64,000 nucleotides of DNA, from contig JACVVK020000194.1 in the NCBI GenBank assembly GCA_018292915.2, positions 693,501 through 757,500 on the forward strand, in the 5' to 3' direction. Of this stretch, positions 15,537 to 44,573 are shown piece after piece; the first letter of the stretch is position 1; the number at the start of each line of letters is the position of its first letter. The notes beneath the pieces were generated by a model. That model ran no database searches. It was not told where the DNA came from and saw nothing but the letters and a program-made list of their open reading frames with translations. The position numbers and the translations under genes are program-made. Source of the stretch: Batillaria attramentaria. Its lineage: Eukaryota > Mollusca > Gastropoda > Batillariidae.

Positions 15537-16851
15537 CAGATATCCTTTGCCTAATTCGTGAACTAGGCAGTTGTGCCTATATCCAATTTCATCAAATAGG
15601 CAACTTTTCAACAGTACAGTATTTCACACAATGAGCTGCCTAGTCCATGAAATCAGGCAAAGTTGATGCCTATTTCATAAATTAGGCAATGAGCTGTCCA
15701 GTTCATGAATTTAGGTAACGTCGGTGCCCACTGCATGGCTTAGGCAATTTCACAAATTAGGCGCGACATACACGAAGATTTTGCTTTGTTCTTGTTTAGC
15801 AGGTCTGAGTTCTGTGACGTCAACGTGAAACCTTGTCGCAGAGTGTTTATCGACGCAGATAACATTGAAATGACTGAAACAATGGCCTGCAAAGTGCAAG
15901 AAATCTTGGTACGTTCATACACACATAATTATATGAGTTTCTGAAAACAACGCAGAAGCGTATGATAAACAAACCATTAAATGACCGTTTGTCCGTGATT
16001 CATTTTCGTTTGCAGCTTAACCCATGTCACATTTACTGTTCGTCTTCTGGGGGAGAGGGAGTGGAAAGGGGTGGGGGGAGGGTGGGGGGCTGGGCAACTG
16101 ATTAAGTTTCTGTCGTCATTTGTTCGCTTGGGGGAGTTGAGGGTTGGGGGAACAGACGCTCAACTTTAACATTTACGATCGCCGATCATTTGCTCAGCGA
16201 GATGGGGGGGGGGGGGGGGGGGGTCTCTATTTTTATTTCTACTGGGGGGCTTCAGCGCCAGATACGTATTATGCCCCTCCCCCACTCCCCCCACGCCCCT
16301 CGTTCGGACCAGAAGCTAAAAAGCGCAGCTCTCGATATGTCAAAGTTCGCAAACATGCGCTCTCACAACTGTTCCAAATCAACAGTGTTGTCTTCTTAGT
16401 AATCGTCGGGAAAACAACGTTAAACACGGCTAAAGAGACAGAAGATATCACATTTTCCAGTCGTCCTGTCCTTGTCAGTGTTGCAAGTACATGTATAACA
16501 TTTCCAATTTCTTCCAGCCAAACGGAACCATATCTTCTGAAGTGTCCATCGAGGAGGCCATGTTCATGTCTGGAACTAAACTGATGTGTTACCTGCCGGA
16601 TTCACGTGTAAAGTCAGGTAAGTGATGAACAAAAACAATCTCCCTATGCTCACCTGATGTAGACTCCAGAAACTTCGAAAAGTACACCAAAAACTTAAAA
16701 CAACATTAACAACTACAACAAAATCAACAACCACAAGGTCTTGGGTCAACACCGTGTCTGTTGCGCTTTCGTTCGCGTCAGTCACTCACCTCTAATCAAT
16801 CAGTGCGCGCGCTTCCGACAACAACGGATTACGTTGGCATTCTCAATCGGG

Positions 16852-16919
<68 letters not shown>

Positions 16920-18137
16920 GTGTGTGAGGGTGGGGGTGGGGGGGGGTTGAGGAGAGGGTTCCAGAGAGGGGGCTGGGCGAGGTGTGTGTGGGAAGGGGGG
17001 AGGGGGGTGGACAAAACTAGAACTGCATGCATGGATTCGTAAAATGATTTTTTTTGTCCTTAGACCGGTCTGTCGCCAAGTTCAGGATATCGGCCACTCT
17101 AGATGGGTCTGTCTACGGCAACGAATTGAACCTGACTGTCTACGACTCCATCTGTCTCAACTGCAGCAAGGCGGGATGCGTGAAGCTGGTAAGATTAAAT
17201 TCAACCATTCAGTCTTTCTACGTGGAATTACAGACGAAACATACAGTAAACTCAGACTGTGTATTGTTGTATAGTTTTGACGACAGGGTGCGCAATGGGC
17301 CTTGGGGATTGTAAACGGGAGGGAAATTTGATTAACTAGTACAAGACCGGCAGTATTTGCATGAGAGAGAGGCTTCCCAAAATTCCTAAGAGAAATTTGA
17401 AATCTTTTGGCAAACGCTGTTTCCGGTTTACCACCCCAGACAGTCTGGAACTCGCTGCCTGCTAGCGTTTCAGATCAGAGCTTAAAACTTATCTGTTTCA
17501 ACTTGCCTACTACTGATTCATGTAACCGTGGTGCCAGCTGTTTTAGGGTTTGTTCTATTTGCGTGTGAGTGATGTGCGAATGCGCAGTGAATTGATGTAT
17601 TTTGTGATTTAGTCTTACGTACGCCCTTTCAATGGCAAACTCCCCTCTGTTTATCTTTAGCCAGACACGTGCATGATCAACGATTTGTGTTATGCGGACG
17701 GAGATTTGAACCCCGGCAACGAAGGCCAGATATGTGAAACAGCCACTAACACCTCTATCTGGACGAGTGAGTACATAGTCAAAGCCGGGTAAATGACGCA
17801 TGACCAGAAACCGAAACTGACGAGATACGCCAAGATATCTAAATCACAGGTTTCCAACCTTACTCAGTGCCACAAAAACGTTCACGCTGAACCAAGTCCC
17901 TTCTCCTTGCAGACATTTACCCTGAGATGGCCGCCCCAGTACTGACGGGACCAAGTCACGACGGTGCGTTCGTGTGCGCTGTAAGTACAAGCGAGAGAGG
18001 TCCCACTGCCCGCTACAAGGTGTCCTGGTCTGTGGATGGCCATCCTTACCCCAGACAACGGGAACTCAACCTGCCCGTGGGGGTCTACCAGGCGGTCTAC
18101 AATCTCGAGGACTTGCCTCCAGCAGGCATGGTGAGTG

Positions 18138-18171
<34 letters not shown>

Positions 18172-18562
18172 GGGCGCCTATCCCTGGGGACCATGCTCTT
18201 ACAATCTTAGACAGTAAAAAAAAAAAAAAAAAAAAAACCAACAACGCATTCTCTCAACTTAAACTGGACGAATGACAACTAATAAAGTTAATAAAAAAAA
18301 AACAACAACAATAAACGTAGGTGAAAAAAGGACCGTCAGAGACAAACCACAAATGCATTAAAACAAAGTGTATGGTTAGGACTCAAAGGATAAAATGATA
18401 AGAATTCTACTCCACCATGGAAATAGGTTACATTCTGCTCATTCTCAAAATGTGAAGCGTTTCAGATTTATATATATTCCAAATTGTATCTCTATAGGTA
18501 GAACTGAAGTGTTTCTGAGTTGAAAAGTAATTTAATTCAAGATATCGAACCCTAGTGCGCGC

Positions 18563-18648
<86 letters not shown>

Positions 18649-18935
18649 ATAACAAAATGAATACTAATATGTATGACCTGTTTCTGTTGTCCAGTTCCAG
18701 TGCAAAATTAGCTCCCACTACACTGACCGCAACATCAACAGCCCCAGGCTTGTCAGCAACGCCATTGATCTGAGCGTAAGTTCTTACCAGACTGACAGTA
18801 AGGTTATTTGAAAAGAGCTTTCAAAAATGCACCTGAGAAAGGAAGAAGGCAGACGGGTTAGGCTCTGCTCAAGTTTCGTTCTCTTTATCGAAAAAGCGTA
18901 TAATTAACCACACAGAAAATACAGAACGCGCGCGC

Positions 18936-18966
<31 letters not shown>

Positions 18967-19137
18967 TGTGTGTGTTTGAAGCTGCTTTACTCTAACTAAT
19001 AAAACAAGCGGTTAGAACGAAGTTTGTATTGATAGCAACCAAAGGTAAAATTTCTAATGTGCTTTTGATAATATCCAATGATGTACTGAGGAAGACTCAC
19101 GGCAGTCTGATGAATGATTATATGTGTGCGCGCGTGC

Positions 19138-19210
<73 letters not shown>

Positions 19211-19322
19211 AACCACGCCACAAAAAAAGAAGAAAACCGGTAGGATCACTTTCATTACATTCGAGTCTGGTAATTAAGAAGTTTCCCTTTCACTATTTTT
19301 CCAGGGTATCAGCGTTCCGTGA
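1391..19322 (+). CDS. VWDE-like secreted multidomain protein, copy A (23 exons)
   Basis: Spliced CDS of 3246 nt (1081 aa). Exons: 1391-1433, 1986-2176, 2652-2865, 3411-3473, 4794-5032, 5495-5584, 6178-6313, 7344-7564, 8079-8155, 9601-9664, 9983-10189, 10925-11148, 11997-12135, 12425-12572, 13944-14110, 14616-14884, 15803-15908, 16518-16617, 17064-17188, 17661-17766, 17913-18130, 18695-18775, 19305-19322. All have AG/GT borders and phases add up without a stop. Domain order: signal peptide, D8C-like module, Ig-like, VWD, EGF, Cys-rich module, Ig-like. No membrane segment is seen, so it is probably secreted. The set of domains matches the von Willebrand factor D and EGF family; the role (adhesion, recognition or matrix) is unknown. 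The model is strongly supported by the second copy at 19801-38127, which has the same exon number and phases. Exon ends were placed by eye and a few could shift by several bases. Confidence 0.85.
1457..1632 (-). mobile_element. SINE family 1 copy, in intron 1 of copy A
   Basis: Read on the minus strand it has a tRNA-like head (GGGGAGCCGGGATAGC, a box B-like GGTTCGACTCC-type motif), the body GATATTACCCAAACGTGGTGG and a CCCA-rich tail. It matches the intact copies at 54768 and 56245. Confidence 0.7.
1986..3473 (+). other. Copy A exons 2-4: D8C-like cysteine module
   Basis: Exons 1986-2176, 2652-2865 and 3411-3473 encode residues 15-170. Visible motifs are HRSTGF, PGWYRF, MPEHC, then CGT-PVWLNGTHP, a CC pair, VKNCGNFFVY and CPMAYC. 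This cysteine and aromatic pattern is that of the uromodulin/GP2/OIT3-type D8C module, which also occurs near the N terminus of VWDE proteins. The short exon 4 adds a PCPVGQWSPSGF segment that the paralogue also carries. Such modules are extracellular; no enzymatic residues are expected. Confidence 0.8.
2991..3162 (+). mobile_element. SINE family 1 copy, in intron 3 of copy A
   Basis: Full copy with head GGGGAGCCGGGGTGGTCGAA, box B GGTCGCGAGTTCGATCCC and tail of CCCA repeats, followed by a (GT)n run. Confidence 0.78.
3595..4058 (+). mobile_element. SINE family 3 copy lacking the head, in intron 4 of copy A
   Basis: Runs from GTCGAGGCAAGCGGGG through CCTAGGTCGGCTCC and GATTACACGGCCGGCACC to GGAATACCACTTGAGCTTGC, matching 56590-57078. 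A T15/G14 homopolymer block sits inside. Confidence 0.78.
4794..5584 (+). other. Copy A exons 5-6: split Ig-like domain 1
   Basis: Exon 5 (4794-5032) carries FHFSCEI then VTWTFDGND, and exon 6 (5495-5584) opens with VGCKVRSFF. Together they give the C...W...C-x-V pattern of an immunoglobulin-like beta sandwich divided by a phase-0 intron. The same split recurs in exons 21-22, suggesting the two Ig-like units arose by internal duplication. Confidence 0.72.
5111..5323. repeat. 16-bp minisatellite (about 13 units), intron 5 of copy A
   Basis: Variants of CTATCGACACATAAGG repeat in tandem immediately after Ig-like exon 5. Confidence 0.85.
6178..7564 (+). other. Copy A exons 7-8: Cys-rich linker before the VWD domain
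   Basis: Exons 6178-6313 and 7344-7564 encode residues 281-399, with NVTLTSTLPVLC, a CC pair and a CKHMLC motif, ending in YQEVFSGYQLDSVQ. Both are matched in the minus-strand copy at 32568-32736 and 31218-31444. I do not recognise a named domain. Confidence 0.72.
6592..7269. mobile_element. MITE-like element with inverted ends (about 680 bp), intron 7 of copy A
   Basis: Left end AGAGAGAGATAGCAGGCG near 6592 and right end CGCTTGCTATCTCTCTCT near 7269 are inverted over about 30 bases, including TTCGTCGGC. Internal sequence has repeated CGTCGGC motifs. Confidence 0.58.
7616..7742 (+). mobile_element. SINE family 1, 5'-truncated copy
   Basis: Starts inside box B (GAGTTCGAATCC), then AATATTTGTGCTGGCC, GATATCAC, GTGGTGGAAAAGGAC and an ACCCATCC tail. 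Lies in intron 8 of copy A. Confidence 0.68.
9258..9440 (-). mobile_element. SINE family 1 copy, in intron 9 of copy A
   Basis: Minus-strand copy with head GGGGAGCCGGGGTGGCCGAA and a G-run in the tail area. Confidence 0.72.
10196..10490. repeat. 22-bp minisatellite (about 11 units), intron 11 of copy A
   Basis: Variants of ATGCCGATATCATCATCTCT-AA repeat in tandem; a 40-bp transposon derivative interrupts one unit. Confidence 0.85.
10424..10463. mobile_element. 40-bp minimal derivative of the 52246-53192 transposon
   Basis: The first 22 bases equal the left end and the last 19 equal the right end of the 947-bp element, with almost nothing between. ATATTAC is duplicated exactly at 10417-10423 and 10464-10470. 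It sits inside a 22-bp minisatellite in intron 11 of copy A. Confidence 0.75.
11241..11550 (-). mobile_element. SINE family 2, 5'-truncated copy
   Basis: On the plus strand, (AAT)n then GGCGCTTTACCCAACTTCATG through CGATCGGCCCGAATGAACGG; the tRNA head is missing. In intron 12 of copy A, next to a 23-base G run. Confidence 0.75.
11997..14110 (+). other. Copy A exons 13-15: region between VWD and EGF
   Basis: Exons 11997-12135, 12425-12572 and 13944-14110 encode residues about 590-741. Exon 13 has YCQC and INCTARG, exon 14 opens CPTC and is acidic (DTDEIATTFDPDDY), exon 15 has SWPTPSGITEWQAEARC. Each has a counterpart in the minus-strand gene, with SGITE-QAE the best conserved stretch. The position after the VWD suggests a C8-like equivalent, but I cannot confirm that fold. 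Confidence 0.72.
12917..13326 (+). mobile_element. SINE family 2 copy (about 400 bp), in intron 14 of copy A
   Basis: Head GGGGCGGTCGGTGGTCTAGT with box B GGAGTTCGAGTCCCAC, body with CACGTGATTGTAATGTG, end AAAGCGCCTATATAATAC followed by (ATT)n. A second full copy is at 63227-63660. Confidence 0.8.
14616..14884 (+). other. Copy A exon 16: EGF-like repeat
   Basis: The 269-nt exon encodes residues 742-830. It begins with a helical-looking acidic stretch (DSFTSDCQAELAKDPDNYV) and ends with six cysteines, CSTTCLQHGRCQRGLCLC then AGYTGDTC, a typical EGF-like module. Calcium-binding residues of the cbEGF class are not evident. The acceptor before it is weak in pyrimidines, so the left border is the least certain part. 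Confidence 0.8.
15215..15770. repeat. Large imperfect palindrome around a (CA)n core, intron 16 of copy A
   Basis: TTTCATGGACTAGGCAGCTC at about 15317 recurs inverted near 15630-15650, and AAAAGTTGCCT (15365) recurs inverted near 15597. Many TTAGGCA/TGCCTAA words are scattered through it. The (CA)n at 15449-15532 sits near the centre. Confidence 0.58.
15449..15532. repeat. (CA)n microsatellite
   Basis: About 42 uninterrupted units. Similar arrays, (GT)n or (CA)n, occur at 16855-16924, 18556-18646 (with CG units), 19140-19207, 20041-20092, 26532-26640, 39591-39699, 44430-44531, 47600-47645, 48124-48192, 55800-55880 and 62842-62926. Confidence 0.9.
15803..17766 (+). other. Copy A exons 17-20: Cys-rich module with CxINxxCYxxGxxNP motif
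   Basis: Exons 15803-15908, 16518-16617, 17064-17188 and 17661-17766 encode residues 831-976. Notable stretches are FCDVNVKPCRRVFI, CKVQEIL, CYLPDSRVKS, TVYDSICLNCSKAGC and DTCMINDLCYADGDLNP. The last motif is of a type found after Ig-like segments in VWD/EGF and other extracellular proteins. The minus-strand paralogue repeats all four exons in the same order. Confidence 0.74.
17346..17515 (+). mobile_element. LINE 3' fragment in intron 19 of copy A
   Basis: CAGTCTGGAACTCGCTGCCTG followed by the AGAGCTTAAAACTTATCTG segment corresponds to the W-N-S-L-P and K-L-I-C-F end of CR1-type reverse transcriptases. Short and degraded. Confidence 0.5.
17913..19322 (+). other. Copy A exons 21-23: Ig-like domain 2 and terminal micro-exon
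   Basis: Exon 21 (17913-18130) has FVCAVS and VSWSVDG, and exon 22 (18695-18775) opens FQCKISSHY, again a split C...W...C Ig-like unit. Exon 23 (19305-19322) adds only GISVP and the TGA stop at 19320. The paralogue ends in the same way with a three-residue coding tail, supporting this stop. Confidence 0.72.
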
Positions 19323-19642
19323 GCACAAGTGATTCGTCAATCTCTAACAACAGTTGGGTCGTCGCGCTACGCACATGCATCCAAACTGTGCAAAACTGAA
19401 AATTGTGTGCAAGCAAACAGTCCACTTTTGTGTGATTGTTCTCCTGAATGTACTTGTCGAGTGAGAGTGTGAAATGTCCATCTGTAGATTGACTGGTTGA
19501 TTGGTTGGCTGGTTGGTTGTTGATGATGTGAGAGGCTGATCACTGATGGCCGAATAACTGAGTGGATGAATGTTTTGATGAGTCTTGATTGAGGTGTCAT
19601 GTGGTTGGCTGGTTGTAAGTCAGGAAAAGCAATAGTAATTGA

Positions 19643-19648
19643 TTTATT
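19643..19648 (-). promoter_or_regulatory. Candidate poly(A) signal of copy B
   Basis: The minus strand reads AATAAA here, about 153 nt past the copy B stop codon. It lies inside the 478-bp gap between the two convergent stops, so it would place the copy B 3' end close to the 3' UTR of copy A. No AATAAA was seen on the plus strand within the gap. Confidence 0.45.
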
Positions 19649-19800
19649 CATGAACAAGACCTACAGCCAGAAGGCAGATCACTTCGCAACAACCGAAAGC
19701 ACACAGCCGATGAAATACATTTTCACGTTGCTGATTGTATTCGTCATGTTCTGTCACACTGACCCAGCATGCAGGTACCTGATTCACATCACCGTCAGTA

Positions 19801-40110
<20,310 letters not shown>

Positions 40111-40125
40111 AGGGACCGGGAGGGG

Positions 40126-40528
40126 AATCCAGGTATCTACCGTTATTTCGTTTACCGTTTTAAAGAGGGCGAAACGAATAGGTAAATGAACATTTCAACA
40201 TTGCAATTCAGTAGGAAAAGGGAAAACGGTTCGTTTACCTATTACCATGTTTAACATTGAAAATAGGAAAAGGAAAAAAAGGGTTCGTTTACCTATTACC
40301 GTTTGTCCTTCTTTTGGGGAGCCGGGATAGCCGAACGGTAGAGCGTTGGACTCTCAATGCTCGGGTCGTGAGTTCGAATTTCGGCTGGGGTCAAATATTT
40401 GTGCTGGTCTTTTTCTTGCCCCGTCTTTGATTATCACCCTACGTTGTGGAAAAGGACGTTAAAAACCTAAACGCCTACTCTTGTACTTCTTTAAAACGGT
40501 AAACGAAATAACGGTAGATACCTGGATT
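40126..40528. mobile_element. TIR element (403 bp, 40-bp perfect inverted ends) with nested SINE 1
   Basis: Arms 40126-40165 and 40489-40528 are perfect inverted repeats beginning AATCCAGGTATCTACCG. The direct repeat GAGGGG flanks both sides (40120-40125, 40529-40534). A plus-strand SINE family 1 copy occupies about 40316-40476. Non-autonomous. Confidence 0.72.
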
Positions 40529-41129
40529 GAGGGGGGTGTACAGCTGCAGCAAGTCAGAAATATACATGAAGGTCATGAAGTAACGTGTTTTTTTTTTTTC
40601 GGGGGTTGAAATGAAATGAAAAGAAATGAAACTTTATTTTCCAAGGATAAACAGATATAGGTACAACGACCTGTCTTCTATCTTGTCCTTGCTAAACTAT
40701 GAAAACGACACTACAAAGAAATCACTCACACACAGTTGGAGATGGTAAGCCGCTAACTGTTGCTGAGAACTACTTACGTCTCCAGCAGCGACCGGCCATG
40801 CCGACAACAGTAAAGCAGCTTCCAGCTGACTTGCCACCTGCCCTCCCCCGTACCACCACATTCCTTCCATCCTCTATCGTGCGAGCCTAATTTTGCTATA
40901 AATGGATTACGATGCTCAGCGAAGTCCCCCTCACGAAGTCTTACTAAACATACCTACTATCTTCATATCTTCGTTTCTTCATATCTGACGCTCGATCAGT
41001 CACTTCTCTCGAGGCAAGGGAAGAGAAAGCATCTTATCATCCATTAGCGGCTTTTTGCTTTGGTTTCTCCCGTGGTGTATTTGCTAGGGTATCAGCCATG
41101 AAAATATGACATTTGCATGAGTTCCCTGG

Positions 41130-41466
<337 letters not shown>

Positions 41467-41969
41467 GAAAAAGCCAGAAGGAACACGGACAACAAGTCCA
41501 AAGAAGATTTTCTGTGTTAGATTCTCTCTTAAACAGACAATAAGTATTTTGAATTGAATTACCGTGACATTTGAACAGAGCCCGATATTTCTGCAGAAAA
41601 ACGGAAATGACGAAATTCCACGTTTTCAGCTTTACTGCAGAAAACCCGACTTTTCTGCAGAAAAATTACAGCCGATTTGTGTGCAGAGAACTGTTTGTGT
41701 AAGCGACCTTCTGCTATGAAGGCTGAAGTTTATAGACTGTGGGATGGAAAAGTTGAACAGAAATAAGACGACCAGCTGATGCGCAAATGTCATATATTTA
41801 AATGACGATTGTATTCGTAGCATTTCATAGCAAAACACTGAATAAAAACAGAGAGCAAAGAAATTCTCCCACAATCAAGATGGGGGTCAATTTGTTTTCC
41901 TGCCAAAAAAGAAAAAAAGAAGAAGAAGAAGAAAAAAAAAAGACGTGTTGTCGTTTTCAGCTAATGATA

Positions 41970-42720
41970 TGTAGCCGGGTGCCCAGGGAGGGTCCGGCTG
42001 ATGCAGGCAGGGAGACAAACACAGCGGTCGCTATGACATGAGTTTTATTACATGAAAACAACAAGCAGGGTACAAAACAAACGCAGTCACAAGCGGCAGG
42101 GCTGAGAGCGAGAGTGTGAGCGTGTAGCGAACCGTGGCTCGCGGCTCTTTATGCGCCCAGCGCGGCCCGCAAAGAAGGCAACGGCCGCTCGCAGTAGAAA
42201 AGAGGCAAGATGCACGCGTAGCGGCGAAATCTGTGTTTTTAACACACAGAAAACTAACAATAGCGGGCGTAATACAGTAGCTACAAACTTCAAACGAATT
42301 GCATCCAAACGAGCGTGAAAAGTACTTTAAGACTATAATAATATAAGATCTCATCAACACACAGACAATTTTCTATTGCCGATTAAGGAGAGTAAAGACA
42401 GGGACCACACATTTCAAAAGTGGTGAAAATGGCAAAATACACCCGTTAAACTACAAAACAGCGCTAAAAACAAAACATGGTTAGAAAGTACAAACTCTTC
42501 TGAAACTACTATAGTTTACATGATAACTTTAGGTTAAGTGACTGCGGAGATATTTAGCACTAAATGGACACAAACAAACACAACCAATTGGCACATGAGC
42601 CATCGTGGTTCCGCAACGCTGCACGCGTGCGGCTAGCCTCCAGCCGAACAAAGCCCACGGCACACAGCTGGCCGGAGAACCTAGGGTAGTGGGCGAGAGG
42701 GTCCAAACCACTCGGCTACA
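41970..42720. mobile_element. Candidate solo LTR (751 bp, TG...CA, 4-bp target duplication)
   Basis: Starts TGTAGCCGGGTG and ends CACTCGGCTACA, 11 of 12 terminal bases inverted. It is flanked by GATA at 41966-41969 and 42721-42724. No coding capacity inside. The TG...CA ends with a short duplication fit a solo LTR of a Gypsy-like element; a TIR transposon with 4-bp duplication is the alternative. Confidence 0.6.
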
Positions 42721-42724
42721 GATA

Positions 42725-43720
42725 CGCTATTGTTTTCATTTCATTTTAGTTCCTCCGATTGGCGGACAGCCGTGCGGTAGCCCTGGATGTACCGCCAAGG
42801 GAAAGGACGTTGATATTTTTGTAAACAAAGGCGATACTCATGTATAAACACTGCTAAAGTCCCTGTCGAAAACCCACCAGGCTAAGGGGGGAAAAAAATC
42901 CAGTGCCCTTGACATTGCGGTAAACCAGCCAATCCGGTGCGGTCTCTTGAGCGCTTGACTTTCGTCTACTGTTTCCTTGCTGCGAAGCCAAGAAATCGTT
43001 TCGGATATAGCTCAGCCGAAGATTACGAGCAAACTGTAACTGATTTGAAATCATTTTATGTCTGTCACTAAATATCAACATGCGCGAACGCAGGCCGATT
43101 TCCCCCCCCCCCCCCCCCCCCCCCCCGATTTGTGACACAGACCTCGCAAATCTAACGACAGATTCGCCAAACGGGAAGTCGTCTGCTACTGAGATCATTT
43201 CTGCAGCGGCAGGAAGCTGTGTCATAGCGATACTGATAGAACTCTGGAGCAAGCAAATGATAAGAGGACACATAGAAATGGAACAAACATTTCGAAGAAG
43301 AACACGACAAGCTGCCCAGACTATGCAACAAACATTTCACGTACATACCTGTGCCACAGAAGTCATGGGGAAATTTCAAGCGGGAGCGGCCGTTCACCGA
43401 TTTCATATGGATCGACGTTTGCACGAAACCGGCTTGCGGCTTTGCACCATAGCAGAAGCTTGGTTTTACAACCCAGCAATATCCGAAAACTCGATTTTTA
43501 AAACTGAGATTAATCACTAAGGTAGGTTTCATAAACTGATACGTGTATGATAGTTTCAGTACAGTTACGTACGTGCCAAACTCACAAACAGTGCGATAGA
43601 TGTACTGTTCAGTGTTCAACAACGAGCTTCAGCCTATAGGGCCGCTTCGTGCAAATCATAGTGGCGCCTCATAGATTTTCTCTTGAAACAAGCCCGGAGG
43701 GAGAAGCTATTAACTGTTTC
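42725..43720. other. Intergenic region with an open frame of doubtful value
   Basis: A plus-strand frame of 146 codons (43080-43520) runs through a 25-base C block and has no recognisable domain; overlapping frames are open on the other strand as well. I see no splice structure that would support a gene. Confidence 0.3.
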
Positions 43721-43780
43721 CGAAATGTTGGTTTTCAACTTCAGTTTTCAGAGTAGAAATGAAAACAAAACTATTATAAG

Positions 43781-43908
43781 TTGATTTTCGGGGGTAGGGC
43801 CGTAGGTGTAGTTCTCGGGGGGTGACAGAAAAGAAAGTTGTAGCTTTCTTTCTTCTCTGTCCCCTCCCTCTGACTACACCTACGGCCCTGCCCCCAAAAA
43901 CCAACCTT
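43781..43908. repeat. Long imperfect hairpin (about 60-bp arms)
   Basis: GGGCCGTAGGTGTAGT at 43797 is inverted as ACTACACCTACGGCCC at about 43873, and the pairing extends almost to the loop around TTGTAGC. Confidence 0.75.
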
Positions 43909-44126
43909 TAATAGTAAAATATATTCTTAGAACCTGAACAGAGCCGTGCATGTATCGGTTTCGCACTCACCTCGCAAATTTCTATTTCCTGCAAAGTGTT
44001 ACAAGGTTGGTTTGTGTCTTCAGTTGACGTTTAGAACTCAGTTGTGCTTTTGTTTCAGTTTGTGAGTGAATAAGAAAAGTAAAACAATTAAGTGTACGAA
44101 ATTACACAAAACTAATGCAAATACTC

Positions 44127-44167
<41 letters not shown>

Positions 44168-44426
44168 TTATTATTTTTTTTTTTTTTTTTTTGGGGGGGG
44201 GGGGGGTGGAGATTTTATCCCAAAAAGTGAACAACACGTGAACAAAGAAGCAAACTTGTTAAAAATCCTATCATACCAATATCATTTGTAATTCCACGGG
44301 AAGTTTCTTCGGTAGCTCAAAGTATTATACAGAAATGTACAAACTGTTTCACAGCTTGATAGATCAGGGCAAACCGCGTGAGTTTTTGTCCTGATTTAAG
44401 AAGCCAGGCCTTCTCATTTTCTTTCG

Positions 44427-44463
<37 letters not shown>

Positions 44464-44483
44464 AGTGTGTGTGTGTGTGTTTT

Positions 44484-44532
<49 letters not shown>

Positions 44533-44573
44533 GGAGGGGGGTGGGACTGTCAAATTAGAAAACGAGTATCTGT

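Noticed and set aside
42746..42847. Possible short exon (VPPIGGQPCGSPGC...) after an AG
   Set aside because: Directly abuts the candidate solo LTR, has no partner exon, and ends at a stop after about 33 codons.
43080..43520. 146-codon plus-strand frame
   Set aside because: It passes through a poly-C block, opposite-strand frames are equally open, and no domain or splice signal supports it.
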